Assembly: GCA_022315425.1 (NCBI GenBank)
Contig: JAIUPT010000028.1
Span: 1,116,001-1,180,000, forward strand
Length of the DNA stretch: 64,000 nt
DNA from: Pseudevernia furfuracea
Taxonomy: Eukaryota; Ascomycota; Lecanoromycetes; Lecanorales; Parmeliaceae
Direction of reading: 5' to 3'
Positions 35,963 to 47,162 of this stretch are shown one piece after another. Positions within the stretch are counted from its first letter, which is position 1. Each line of letters starts with the position of its first letter. The position numbers were made by a program, and so were the translations under genes. A model generated the notes under the pieces. That model saw only the letters and a list, made by a program, of their open reading frames with translations, had not been told where the DNA came from and searched no databases.

Positions 35963-36538
35963 CTACGAGCAATACGAGTATATGTTCACGAATCCCGCGT
36001 TTGGATTGCCTTGATCAGGGTAGCACGTAGCGTCGGCTCCATACAGCGACCCTGGTGGGTTCGACGCCGGCTTGCACTTCAGCGCCTTCACACCATTATC
36101 CGAGACTCCGGTGGGTAAGTAGTCGGGCGTTGATGGTGGATTTCTGGTGTAGGGTTTGCAACCCGTGAAGGTGATGTTTGGGTGACCCAGAATGGTGATG
36201 TCTTCATTGCAGAAGTTGCCAGCGCAGAAGGCATAACCGAAACCTGTGGCGCCGTCGGCACAGGGATCGCTGTCCGAGAACCAGGCGATGCATTGGCTGG
36301 GTCTGTCAGGGTGTTGTTGTGTCAGTGATCTGTCTTCCAGAGGATCAGGTATGGGAACAAAGCGTCAAGTCCGATGATGTAAGATACATCTTGCAATTGA
36401 CGTTTTGAAGGACAATATCCCGGAAGATACGTACCCGGCGGAAGAGCCGATTAATCCGAAGTAGATGGTTTGAAGAGCTGCCGTAAGAGGAATAATAAGA
36501 GAAACAGTAATGAGAAATTGGACAAGGCCAAGTTGCAT
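35963..36538 (-). CDS. Small secreted cysteine-rich protein (effector-like)
   Basis: Two exons, 36435-36538 and 35963-36302, with a 132-nt intron (donor GTACGT, acceptor CTGACAG); 147 residues. The N-terminus MQLGLVQFLITVSLIIPLTA is a signal peptide with a likely cleavage after TAA. The mature part of about 125 residues has eight cysteines, an even number consistent with four disulfides, in segments such as SQCIAWFSDSDPCADG, FCAGNFCNEDITILG and ATCYPDQGNPNAGF. One NxT glycosylation site is present. No family recognised. Secretion, size and cysteine content are those of fungal effectors or antimicrobial/adhesion proteins; which of these it is cannot be told. Confidence 0.75.
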
Positions 36539-37118
36539 CTTGACGAGCCTTGATTCGAAGTTTCTTCCCGTGGGCTTCTTGGGGAGAGATGCCTATATTA
36601 GATTTGGTAATGGAACAAAGGATCTGTGTGATTGAGCTGGAAGATCCAGCTATTTATGCATTCTCACTCGCAGTCCTTGTTGGCATCGACGGATGTCTCT
36701 TGAGTTCTAACGCTCGAAACGGCATTCGTGGCGCCTTGGATGCATGAACCATTGGATTTAGATGAACAAGCTAAGCGAAATCAGAATCGAATAAGCGAGG
36801 AATCGCTATTGTGTGTCAAGCCGGTCAACAGGGCTATGCTATCTATGGTAGCTACGGAATATAACTACCAATAGATAACAATATTTCGCATCGAAGCCAG
36901 CGTAAAAGATTATCAGGTGTGGTGCGAGTGGAGCGCTCACCACTCACACACACTAAAAGTCCTGGGCGCCAAGACTTCTGTGCCAAGGATCGCCCGGCCT
37001 GAACCGAAGCGCCAAGACTTATCGCGCTCCGCCCCGAAAACATTTTCAACGCGTGAGAGAATCTCCATTAAACCCCACTCTCATCCCACCCTCACCACTC
37101 ACCCAGCACCGAACCATC
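36539..37118. promoter_or_regulatory. Divergent intergenic region between the secreted protein and rpb8
   Basis: 580 nt containing both promoters. No specific site identified; the 60 nt before the rpb8 start are C-rich and purine-poor, a usual fungal leader. Confidence 0.4.
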
Positions 37119-37619
37119 ATGGGCGACGCCAACCTCTTCTCCGACACCTTCACCCTCACGGCCATCAACGCGCAAAAATACGACCGCGTCGCCCGCCTCT
37201 CCGCTCACACCGAAAACGGCGACACCTCCCTCACCCTCGACGTCAACACCGAGCTCTTCCCCTGCACCATCGGTGACCGCTTACAGATTCTGCTCGCGTC
37301 GACGCTTTCGCTTGACGGCAGCAAGGACGATGGGAAGGGGTGGAGGGACATTGGGAGGGGGGAGGCGAGTGTGGCGGATGAATACGATTATGTTTGTCAT
37401 GGGAAGATTTATCGGTTTGAGGAAGGGGACGATGAGAATATGTGAGTGGATTCCGGCACGGGGTGCGGGGGGCGCTGGTGAAGATTGGAGGCTAACGTGG
37501 TGCGGGCGGGCAGAAAGGTGTATGTCTCGTTTGGGGGGTTGCTGCTTTATATGGAGGGACCGTACAAGAACCTGACGCCGTTGAGGATCGATTATGTCTA
37601 CCTTTGCGTGAAGAAGTGA
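37119..37619 (+). CDS. rpb8: RNA polymerase I/II/III shared subunit Rpb8 (RPABC3)
   Basis: Common subunit of the three nuclear RNA polymerases, with an OB-fold dimer-like structure. Exons 37119-37441 and 37514-37619; 142 residues, the usual length. Start MGDANLFSDTFTLTAINAQK; an in-frame ATG 66 nt upstream is less likely because family members begin at this point. Family segments include KYDRVARLSAHTENGDTSLT, DVNTELFPCTIGDRLQILLA, DEYDYVCHGKIYRFEE and, after the 72-nt intron, VYVSFGGLLLYMEGPYKNL and IDYVYLCVKK. It converges on the Nudix gene, with 169 nt between stops. Confidence 0.95.
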
Positions 37620-37788
37620 CGCAGGCGTTCACAAATGAGTGTGGCTGGAAAAGAAAAGTTCGGTCATTTAGCGAAACACAGGCCGGAGTTTGAAGCTGTC
37701 TATATGGAACGATTCCCCAATAAAGCGCCGGTGTTAGGGTATTAAGAAGACGTTGATGTATTTTCGGGGGAGCAACCATTTGCACGGT

Positions 37789-38789
37789 CTATGATGTTGG
37801 GAATGGAAGCTTCCTGTGGAGCCTCGACACGATCTCCATATAATCCTTCTCATGTTCTGGTGTCAATATCGCATGTCGGATGAAGAAGTCCAGAAGCACC
37901 ACGGCGCAGTTGGGCTTGAATTGCCCTTCTGCTAACGCTCTCTTCACCTCGTCCACAGTCCACAGATAGAAATCCTCTACCTCGTTATCACCAGGCTTCG
38001 GTATTACCTCCGCGCCAATCTCCATGTCGAAAATATACTGGCATTCTGGCTGCAGCAAACCTGCCTCACCACCAGCTCTTGCGTCCCGTATGAAGAAATA
38101 CGATACCGTACCGCAAGGTTTGGCGTTTGAGCGCACAAGCTGCTCTGAGAAGGAAGCTTCTTCAGCGCACTCCCTTACCAGACACTCGAATGGCTTCTCT
38201 CCAGTACTGAGTCCCCCGGCAACGGTATTGTCCAACATTCCACCATATGTCTGCTTGTTTCGTGCTCTCCTTGGCACCCAGATCTTCATACCCTGCGGGT
38301 CGTTCACATAAACTGTCATGTGCACCCCGTAGCTGTTGATGCCGAACAAGGCACTGCCTGCTCGTTCCATGCTCACAATTGGCTTTCTGCTGCTGTACGG
38401 TCCATAGATAGGGTACAATTCGTTCCGCCAGCCTTTCAGTACCTGGAAGATATTTCCTGTCTTGGCTTTTTCAAGTGTCTCTTTGATTACGTTTTCCTGA
38501 GGATGGGTGCAGGGTTTTGGCGCGGGCATGATGTGTCTTTTTTTACTATCAATTTGCCAGGCGTTGTGGTCCCATGGCATCTTCTCTACCACAGACTGTC
38601 TCATGTAGCCGTAGGGACCGGACCCTTCCTCGAGATGGAGTTCCCAGCAGGTCGAGCGGAGCCTAGCATATTCTTCTGGATCGTTTTCATAGTACGGGAA
38701 GCTGTAGATAGTTAGCGCCGTGATTCTTGATATATTTCGGGGGCAATATACTTGTCACACTCATTGACAAGGTCAAGATTGGTCTTCAT
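37789..38789 (-). CDS. Nudix hydrolase of the DUF4743 / thiamine-diphosphate-damage type
   Basis: Exons 38752-38789 (38 nt) and 37789-38701, intron 50 nt; 316 residues. The short first exon (MKTNLDLVNECD) joins NFPYYENDPEEY. The N-terminal half is the DUF4743 module (GSALFGINSYGVHMTVYV). The Nudix box is GGLSTGEKPFECLVRECAEE, fitting GX5EX7REUXEE; the terminal Gly of the consensus is Ser. Homologues such as yeast YJR142W are reported to hydrolyse oxidised thiamine diphosphates, a metabolite-repair role. That function is carried over from the family, not shown here. The far 5' exon was found by frame matching; an in-frame ATG at 38604 would drop 39 conserved residues. Confidence 0.88.
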
Positions 38790-39169
38790 TTTGTGTCACT
38801 TGAGTCACCAAGATGGAAGGTCCAGTGTACTTATGTCTTTTATCAATTTGGGCCTAAATCTTTGCTCAAATACCATGCCACTTTCAAGTTGCAATCAAAT
38901 GTCTCATACATCTCTGTTCAGTGATAGACAAAAAGAAAGCAATTGGTTGAGCGCATGCCGTTGATGTGAATAATGTGATAAACATGCTTATCGATAACCT
39001 AAGCGCTTGGTTATGACACGTCATTTGTACGCTCCAGTCACAATACAGCATTGGACTTCCCTCTCTTCATGATTTGTTATTTTCTGTGTCTTGCAATCTC
39101 AACTCAATTGAAAATATAGAATCTCTACTTGTGTTTGGTGGCTTCCTCTCCTAGCTGCGTAAAGGACCC
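38790..39169. promoter_or_regulatory. Divergent promoter region of the Nudix and Hikeshi genes
   Basis: 380 nt between two divergent starts; no named site recognised. Confidence 0.35.
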
Positions 39170-39871
39170 ATGTCTGCGACCCCGCCTTTCGGCCTCATCC
39201 TTCCTTCGAGGCCAGTCCTCACAAACCCTATTATTATCTCTGAGACTCAGTATGCCTTCACCTTCTCCTCTCTTCCGACTTTCTCCCATTTGGTTGTATT
39301 CCTGTTGCCGGGAACTATCCTCCCAGAAGGCACGTTAGCCGGCGTTTACATACAGCTCCCTGGACCGGTACCGGACTTCAAATTGCTGGGAGCACTGGGA
39401 ACAGAAAAGCAGAGCGCTATATTCCGAATCAGTGGCACTAGTCCGGCTTCTTATGGAACTAATAGCGGTGTGGGTCCTGTGGGGGACGAGATGACCGACA
39501 TAGATGCATCCTCGACGACGATCAACGGCGCTACAGCTGCTACTGCAGGGGAAACTACAGTTGGCATATCCATCGAGCAAGCTGCGACGATCGTAACACA
39601 GCTTGAATCCCTCGAGTCCTCGAAAACAGCGTCTTCTACAGCTCTCGTCCCGGCCGGAAGTCAACGGCAACAACCCACACCACTGTCAATAAAAGTGTTG
39701 GCGCAACGCATCATCAAGAATGCTTTCAACTTTCTGGCTAGTTTTGCCGGAACTACCACTCGGGGAGGGCAGGAAGTCGTTCCACTGAAGAGCTTCCAAG
39801 ACTGGTGGACTAAATTCGAACGAAGGATTGAGAACGACCCAGGGTTTCTAGAAAGAGAAGACGACGGCTGA
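39170..39871 (+). CDS. opi10: Hikeshi/Opi10 family protein, Hsp70 nuclear import factor
   Basis: Intronless, 233 residues. The N-terminal domain carries FGLILPSRPVLTNPIIISET and HLVVFLLPGTILPEGTLAGV, then KLLGALGTEKQSAIFRISGT, the conserved core of the DUF775/Hikeshi family. Human Hikeshi carries Hsp70 into the nucleus under heat stress; the yeast homologue Opi10 was linked to inositol regulation. A low-complexity Thr/Ala linker precedes a C-terminal helical segment (LAQRIIKNAFNFLASF, DWWTKFERRIENDPGFL). The start is the first ATG in frame, immediately before PPFGLIL. Confidence 0.9.
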   Translation: MSATPPFGLILPSRPVLTNPIIISETQYAFTFSSLPTFSHLVVFLLPGTILPEGTLAGVYIQLPGPVPDFKLLGALGTEKQSAIFRISGTSPASYGTNSGVGPVGDEMTDIDASSTTINGATAATAGETTVGISIEQAATIVTQLESLESSKTASSTALVPAGSQRQQPTPLSIKVLAQRIIKNAFNFLASFAGTTTRGGQEVVPLKSFQDWWTKFERRIENDPGFLEREDDG

Positions 39872-40815
39872 AATGGACTCCGCAGTAAGACAGTTTTCAA
39901 CACTATCCCGGGCGAACTGCACAACATTGCACACTGAAAACAAGATGAGAGACGGGCATTCTTGAAGCTTCTCACGCGTTTGGGGGCCACCAACCTGGTT
40001 CATTGACGCCAACAGAAGGCAAGTGACACGTGGAGGTGTGGCAGATAGTGATACTAGAGACGAACAGTTTCGGACATGATCTTCTTTGTGGGTATTACAC
40101 TTTTTCAACGCCTTATGCGCTCCTGTCAAATGACAGCTTGGAACAGGGTCGCTTTTTTTAGTTGGAGCTGATATAGCGTGATAAGAGAATTTGCCCTGAA
40201 TTTCGCGTCGAAATGGAGCCTTAGCGAGGCTATTTTGGCCCTTTCATTCTTCCCAACCGAGAAGTTGGAGCAAATAGCTTTGGACCAAAAGATGACGATG
40301 AAACGATGGCTGCCGCCAAAGAGCGACGGACGACAGTGGATCCCAAGTCCCAACGGCTCCTCGTGGAAGAAGGATTCGGGATGATCTACCCTTACCGCTG
40401 GCTTCTCGAGCCGCAGGCGCATCGTCGTCATATCCTGAAGTAAGACTGAATCTTTGGATACGATATGTCTAGCTTCTTCCCCCCAAATGGAGGCTACTCT
40501 TGAAGACTTACACCTCAATCCTCGAAACATCGATTTTCCAAATTGACCTCCGAAGAGTCTTAATCTGCACGTTGCAGTAGTTCGGAAGTTTGTATAAACT
40601 AATGCAGGTGTCCTAGCTGCAGGAGTCGCCGTGCAGTAGCCTTCAGCCACCAAATCTGGCTAGCAACACACATGGGGTATCACTCCACTATGCAACATAG
40701 GGCCTTCACTCTTCAAAATAAGATATGATCTTTTCTCTCGCTGTCTCATTCACCAACGAATATACAGTAAACGCAAGGTTCGATTGACTTTTGACGCCTA
40801 CAAGCATTCAGCATC
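39872..40815. other. Intergenic, no supported gene
   Basis: 944 nt. A 175-codon frame on the minus strand (40126-40653) lacks a domain, signal peptide or splice partner and is not called. Nothing else seen. Confidence 0.35.
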
Positions 40816-42138
40816 ATGCATTTCCTTGGCAGACTTATTTCGATTACCATCAGTTACTCTTTATTCATTGCGTTAATTGAGCGAGCGTACACTCTCTTCC
40901 TACGGCTTTATATATCCGGGGCGCAGCAAAAACCGAAGGCTGTTTACTCAACTGCACCAACGGTCGAAGATATTCAGACCCTCCCTGCATTCGATTATAG
41001 AGATGTGGAGCCCATCAAATACCGTCCGTTCCAAAATAAGCACCATGTCACTATAGGTATGTTTTACTTTCTATCACGGTCATTATCTCTTACAGACACT
41101 GACCTTTTCACAAGGAATCAAGAAATCCGCCAAACAGGACTGGATCAGGATCGATCGCAGCTATCTGGAACGGATAGCTCTGCGAAAGAAGCTGGTGGCA
41201 GACCATCCAGAAATATGCGTGGGAGCCAGTGAGATAGCTAATCCTGCTATTCGTGAGCTCTACGAAGAAGTCATGCTAGACTTACTTCCCAAACGATTCC
41301 CAACGATGTTCCGAATCAAGGGCGATATGTTCCACAATTTCGTTACCGGAGGGCGGCATCGCATTTCTTCAGCGCTACTAGATCATGCGAGCATGCTTCA
41401 GCACCTAGCAGAGAATGTAGAGGAGGATTTCTACTTTATGGTTCCAGACGCGCAAGATGAATTTGTGCTCCAGGGGTTTGTCGCATGTTTCCCGCAGGGA
41501 CTCCTGCCTTCTGCGAAAGTAGGGATGTCCGTCAGCGAGATCCATAAGCCTGTACCGGGCTACGAAGGCCGCTTAAAGAAAGGTGTGAATCGATGTTTTC
41601 AGAGGATGGAGCGCGGACAATCGGTTGGACGGTTGAATGTAGGCTCAGCTCAATGTTTCGAACGGGGGGAGTCTAATATAACGTGATACAGTGGGCCATT
41701 CAGGGCAATCACTCCCAACTTTTTCTCCCATACGATGGCGCAAATACTGTTAAAACAGACAATAGTCCATGTACAAAGGCCGAATTCGATCCTTCAGCTT
41801 CCTTTCTCCGTGCGGAGCATCACACTCTTACCTGCCTCCCACGCACTGGAACCATCGTCTTTGCCGTTCGCAGCTATCTGACCCCATTGACTCAGATCAG
41901 GGACGAAGGATCCGGGCCCACACTTGCTGAAGCATGTGACTCTATGCCTGAAAAATTCGGTGCCTACAAAAATCGGCCATCTTGGGGCCAGAGAGTTTGT
42001 GCCTGGCTGAGGGAAGAGGATTCCACTCCCGACAAGAATGACCTCCACGCATCGCCGACCACCAATTCTACAGGACCATGTCCTTTTGCACGATCGCGCG
42101 AACTTCACTCGAGTGCGTCATGTCCATTTGCGCTATGA
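40816..42138 (+). CDS. DUF3445 (heme-dependent oxidative N-demethylase-like) protein with N-terminal membrane anchor
   Basis: Exons 40816-41056, 41115-41638, 41692-42138; 403 residues. Residues 1-35 form a hydrophobic anchor (LISITISYSLFIALIERAYT). The DUF3445 domain shows YRDVEPIKYRPFQNKHHVTI, GIKKSAKQDWIRIDRSYLER, DHPEICVGA, ELYEEVMLDLLPKRFPTMF, EDFYFMVPDAQDEFVLQGFV, RLNWAIQGNHSQLFLPY and LPRTGTIVFAVRSYLTPLTQ. Bacterial relatives include the heme-binding subunit of an oxidative N-demethylase; the fungal substrate is unknown. The last ~35 residues (STGPCPFARSRELH) are unlike the family. A different frame beginning near 42038 and ending 42229 is open over the same DNA, so the true C-terminus may differ. 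Confidence 0.82.
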
Positions 42139-42941
42139 ATTAATGAACACGGATCCACATCATCAGAGCATAATTTACCACACCCGATTCTCGCTGCAAA
42201 AGCAACACCACCACCACCTTGAAGACTAGTCCTCCGTCTCAGTGAGGAAGAGGTCATTGCGCTCTTCCCTAGTACGAAGCTCGAGGACTGACTTTAAGCC
42301 ACGAATCCAACTCCAAGTCCAACACAGAGACGGCGCCTAGAGTATCTCAACCGGGGATCCGCGGCAGGCATCCCGAAACCTTCTTGTTTTCGTTCTGTTT
42401 TCGTTCTGTTTTCGTTCTGCCTCCCCCGCAAATTAATGTCTGGTTCGCCTTGTTATCGTTGGGGGTAATAACGCAAAATGACTCAATGCGAGCCACACAC
42501 TGGTGTCGCGCGTTACCAGGGCTAAGATGATGGAGCTGGCGACGGCTTGTCGCCTGACGGGAGATGATTGTATGAGTCAATTGTGTATGATATGTATATC
42601 AAGTACCACACAAGCCTTATACTGTTCGGAATAGCGTGTAGACACATCAAAACATGGACGCATTAGCAAAAAAAAAAAAAACATTGAGTTGAGAAGATGT
42701 GGTCGGAGCCTCAGAGGTATCTAGTTCGTATCAGGTTCGATTCCTAATGGCGCTGGTACAATTAATGGTGTTGCGGTGCTTTTCTTATTTTTTCTGAAAA
42801 ACCGAGGTTCGGCAGCCAGAATCATATTTGCCACCATCCAGTTGATAAAGTCCACGTTGAGGAGAGCAGACATATTTCCACTGCGTAGCATTCCAACGCT
42901 TGCTACAACAATTAGATACAAACCTCTCCATCGTAACCGAA
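42139..42941. other. Convergent intergenic region with low-complexity repeats
   Basis: Holds the 3' ends of the DUF3445 gene and Mdv1. It contains three tandem copies of an 11-bp unit (GTTTTCGTTCT) at about 42387-42419 and a 13-A run at 42668. No gene recognised. Confidence 0.5.
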
Positions 42942-45096
42942 TCAGCAAGTCCAAATCCCCACCACGCCATCTCTCCTCCCCTCCGTCAAATACCCATCCT
43001 TAACCCTCACCCTCTCCACACTGCTCTTCCCTTCTTCATTGCCGCAATCCCAATGCCGCCCATCCGTCTTATCGTAGACCTTCGCCACGCTCTCGCCGGC
43101 CGCAGCAACGATACGGCGAGAGTCGAACATCATGCTCGTGACTGGATTGTCGTAGGCGTAGGCGTCGTGGATGGAGCCGGTTCGGAGGTCCCAGATCTTG
43201 AGTCATGTTAGCGGCGAGGCCTTGTGGACGAGGCCTTTGTGCCCCATGGGGTTGTTTCCCGTGCGGAGAATGTTTCGGGGCACAGAGAGGAGGGAGAGGG
43301 ATGATGGTAGATGTGGAAAGGTTGTGGAGAGTGGCTTACCCTTATGCTCCGATCCAAACTCCCGGTCACAAGATGCACGTCGTCGAATTGCAAACAAGTA
43401 ACCGGCCCCGTATGTCCAACCAAACTCCTATGCACCTGTCCACTTCTTAGATCCCAAAGTCTGACCATCCCGTCCGCCGTCCCACACGCGAGCGCTGCGT
43501 CAAAGCACTGCAACGCTCCCACGAAATCTGCAGATGCATCAGGAATGCGGCCCGTGGCGCGCCATTTAGCGTCTGTAGTATTCATGGTTGAGGATGCTTG
43601 AGCGGCGGCCCAGAGGACATCGAGGGTTTGGACGCAGCGGCCTTTCACTAGGTCCCATTGCCGGAGTGTTTTGTCTGCAGAGCCGGAGACGAGGGTGTCG
43701 CCGCGGAAATGGAGGGCCGTTACTTCGTCGACGTGCGCTTCGAGGGTGAAGAGCGGGCAGCCTTGCATGCGGGAGGTATGTGGTGGTGATGCTAGAGAAT
43801 CAATCTTGTCTGAGGCAGATTGGTCTTCATCTTCCTCTTCTATTGTTGTGTCTTCGCGAGGCGAGTATTCCGCTTTGCTGAGATCCCAGAGCCGTATAGA
43901 TGCGTCCATGGAGCCAGTCGCTACCAGGTTATCTTCGACTTGCAGACAGCGGACGGAGGCTTGGTGGCCTTCTAGAAGTCCAATACATCGGCCAAGGTTG
44001 AGGTCCCATACTCTCACTGTGTCGTCTAAAGCAGAGGTGACCATGGTGCCAAAAGGAGCATCAAAATCAAGGGCTGTGATCATGTCATTATGGGCTTGGA
44101 ATTCCTTTATGGAGGACCCAGGCTCGAAATGTTCGTGTCTGATAGGCGTAGATTTCCGGCGGGTCAACTTGTTGCGTTTTGCTTTGGGAGAAGGAAGTTT
44201 CTCATAGATGGAGGCGGACATGAAGGAGGCGCTCATGTCTTGGTTATCCGTGGTTGTGACTTCAGTCTCTATGTCAATCTCAGTGGGTGGTGTCACTGTT
44301 GTGTGGCCTAATGTAGCTGCGTCTTCCAGCTCTTCCAGTAGATCCTCGAGCTTGTTATCCACCTGGAGCAGATCCTGTTCGGTTCGTAACTCATCCTGCT
44401 CCAAATCTCCAAGCCTGTCTAGAACGATCTTCCGCATAGTGTTCAGGTTCGAAATCTTATTATCGATTTCTCGAATTTCTGACGAGCACATGTTTTTCCT
44501 GACACCCGTCATCTCCAAACGATGATTCAGCTCATGCCTCTCCTTCTTCAGTTTCTCCAGCGGCGTTTTGTCCTCCGCATCATCAGCCTCTAGTAATTTC
44601 TGCCCCCTTGAATTACGCCGTTTATGCTTTTTCCTGTGTTCACTTTCACCTTCCGGCAGAGTGGCCTGGAAGCCTTGAAACAGAGAGTATACGTTCTCGT
44701 CTTCGGGGATATTCGCAAGAAGTTCGTCTGGGAGGTAGGTGAGGGCTCGGTGCTGGATTTCCGTGGTAGATAACTTAGACCGAACCAATTCTGTCGGGGA
44801 AGCTTTGGCGTACGAGAAGACCCGTTGCTGGATACCTGGCCGGCGTAACTCCTTCTGCAGCGCGCTCATGGCATGCTGGTAATGGACGCTACTCTCCGGA
44901 TCTCCTATGAGGTGGGTTGCTGTAGTCGTTACTTTTCGTCCAAAGGCTTCAATATGTCGGGTCTGTAGATATCAAATTTAAGCAAAAGACGAGTCAATGA
45001 GTTGGTTCGTTGTACCGTCAAGGCTGTACCTAGCATGCCGCTCTCCTCAGACGCAGTCCTTCGGTGACGCGCTGGAGAGCCATCACGGCTCGCCAT
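42942..45096 (-). CDS. mdv1: Mitochondrial division protein 1 (Mdv1), WD40 adaptor for dynamin Dnm1
   Basis: Adaptor linking Fis1 on the mitochondrial outer membrane to the fission dynamin. Exons 45016-45096, 43340-44962, 42942-43196; 652 residues. The start at 45096 is preceded immediately by an in-frame TGA. Exon 1 (27 codons) joins [20 protein letters not shown], a hallmark of fungal Mdv1; starting at ATG 44869 would lose it. N-terminal segments [20 protein letters not shown] and [20 protein letters not shown] follow, then a coiled coil (about residues 145-215) and seven WD40 repeats, for example [20 protein letters not shown] and [20 protein letters not shown]. The last exon supplies [19 protein letters not shown] and the closing blade. 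Donor AGG|GTAAGC and acceptor CTCAAG|ATC keep phase. Confidence 0.93.
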
Positions 45097-45249
45097 TCAG
45101 TGGAGTCTGTCAACGTATGCCAAGGGCAGAAGATGACAGCATTAGTTTACAGGTCCTCTCAGAGACTGTGAAGTGAATGTAAACGTATCAAGACGCTGGC
45201 AAGGAAACTATTGGCACACGACCAAGGTTCGAGCATCTGATATCCGGCA

Positions 45250-45445
45250 ATACTTGCCGCCGCCAAGTCTGTAGGGCTGAATAGCAATCCTCAGATTCTA
45301 CACGTTGACCTCCTCACTTTTCGATATTTGTTAGGTAATCGTCAACTGTTCAAGCATGTCGAGAGTCTGAGCTTGATTGTGGTTTTATGCTTGGTGGGTA
45401 GAGTGCCTTCGTTCGACTCTGTATAAGTATTTGGCTAAAGGATGT
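45250..45445 (+). repeat. Diverged copy of the chorismate mutase upstream region
   Basis: Colinear with 50085-50250 on the same strand. Both hold CCGCCAAGTCTGTAGGGCTG (20 identical bases), TGTTCAAGCA, GAGCTT.ATTGT and GTTCGACTCTG. The partner copy lies directly before the chorismate mutase start codon. This copy lies just upstream of mdv1, and no coding remnant follows it. Confidence 0.7.
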
Positions 45446-45552
45446 GTGCACCTTGACAGCCTAGGAGCCATATCAATCCAGTCATTTCATCGTGCATAGT
45501 TCTCAACACGCTGAGAACTCCGCTTCCTTGCCTCTCCATTCACATCTTGCAA

Positions 45553-46003
45553 TCATCTCACAACTCCATCCCCCATCCCACCATCATTCCCCTCCCCGAC
45601 TCCATTCTTTATATAACTCTCCAGTCCCTTCCTCTCCTCGCCGGCCGTCAGCCCCTCCCCGTGCGCCTGACTACCCTTCTTGAACAACCTCCTCCACCAT
45701 CCCGCCGTACTATTCGCCTCCCTCTGCGCTACCAAGGCAAGAAATTTGGCGTTGGGATCTTCGCCCCTGAAAAGACCCCAGCATTAGCCTACCTCCTCAT
45801 CAGACATGTGCAGCACTTCAAAAAAAAAGTGTCTCACATCCCGCCTCTACTCCTAACAGGAAACCGAAAAATAGAAATGAAGGGAGGAGGTACCGCGCAA
45901 CAGCCTCCTGCCTCTCTCTATTCCACTTCTCGTAGTAAGCAGCGTCGTGATGGACCGCGAGCTGGGCGTAGGAGGAGTCGCAGCCGACGGCGCCATCGGC
46001 CAT
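45553..46003 (-). CDS. Small hypothetical protein, 107 residues, two exons
   Basis: Exon 1 45894-46003 (MADGAVGCDSSYAQLAVHHD, ending NRERQEAVA) and exon 2 45553-45766 (GEDPNAKFLALVAQREANST), joined by a 127-nt intron (donor GTACCT, acceptor TTTTCAG) that completes an Arg codon. The spliced text is soluble, Lys/Gly-rich, with WWRRLFKKGSQAHGEGLTAG and a Gly/Met tail. No domain or signal peptide recognised. The start has an AG-rich purine context with an upstream stop. Opposite-strand frames in the same place look like shadows because of their Pro/Ser/Arg bias. Confidence 0.55.
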
Positions 46004-47162
46004 CGTGAATGGTATGGTAATGGGTTTGGGGATGGCGGGAGGGTTGATGGTGGGCTGGGCTGGAGGTGAGGTAGCCCGTTTTTGTTGTAGAGTTGGTGGA
46101 GGGTATGTGAGCTGGATATCTAGCTAAAGTATCAATCCGTTTACTGGGTGGGTGGGTGAGGTAAAGTATTTTTGACAATCTGTTTGCATAGCCCGAGATC
46201 GAAGATTATTGCTGCATACATCTATAGAGGTCAGCGCTAGGCCGAGTTTAGCACTGAAATGTATTCCGCATCCTTCATCCTTGCAGTGGACTCCAGCGCT
46301 TAGACGGTAGAGGGCAGGTACTGACTCCCAGCTATCGCTCCCATTGTACCATGGCTCATTCTTGTACACCACAGTTCATTTTTCGCTGTATGGTTTTATA
46401 AAGTCAGATGTGCATCCGCCGTCGCCCAATGTCAGGCCTTCATGACGCCAGGAGCCCATTGCGTAACTGCCCAGGAAAGCACTGCCGTCATTGGCAGAAG
46501 ATGTCTTACTGGTCACGATTATCACGTCCTTCCTATACTTAATTGAGTCGATGTAACGGCCAATGTACTATGTGTTGATGAGTCGTTCAAAGTCGGTATT
46601 ATTGAGTCTTATGCGATCGAGATCAACATCGCCCCACGACTCATTGTGCTGAGAACAGTCATGAAAGCAGCTGTATACTTGTAAGTAGGAATTGACGCCA
46701 AAATCGCAGAGTTCCACCTACATATCCAAAGTAGCAAACTTGGATAAGGTCGTTCAGCAGAGATGCTCGTACGTGAGACGTAACTATATATGCCGGACTG
46801 AGTGCGAGACAGCACAATAGGAAGACACTACTCAGTGCAAATTATTTTTGTAACGCATTTCAGACCCCAAATTCAGAGCGGTAACGTCAAGCCACATTCT
46901 GAATTTGTCTGAATTAATTTCACACAGTCCTGCGTATCAACGCCCGCTGTAACCGAGAGTACATATGGGTACCTGCCTGTGCCTTCGACCCACAGAGAGG
47001 CTGCTGATATTGAGGGCGTTTGTTGCTTTAGCCTTGTCCAAAGATTAAAATATCCCGTCCTCCCTTTCTTCTCATATCTTGTAATAAAATGGCAGTCAAG
47101 AGCCAGCCTCTACCTCGAGATCATGCCTGCATTGATATCACTCCTTACGTTCTTCATCCAGA
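46004..47162. other. Intergenic, no gene seen
   Basis: 1.16 kb. Two imperfect copies of an AATTCAGA/TGAATTT motif pair occur near 46870-46920 and may form a hairpin. No coding content recognised. Confidence 0.4.

Noticed and set aside
35691..36014. Plus-strand 107-codon frame rich in Pro and Thr
   Set aside because: It is the antisense shadow of the secreted cysteine-rich gene at its 3' end and lacks a domain.
16000..37000. Biosynthetic gene cluster around the repeat-peptide precursor
   Set aside because: I looked for UstYa HxxHC motifs, tyrosinase, P450, methyltransferase, NRPS or PKS signatures in the translated frames and found none in the window.
40126..40653. Minus-strand 175-codon frame
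   Set aside because: No signal peptide, domain or splice partner, and composition is not protein-like; probably chance.
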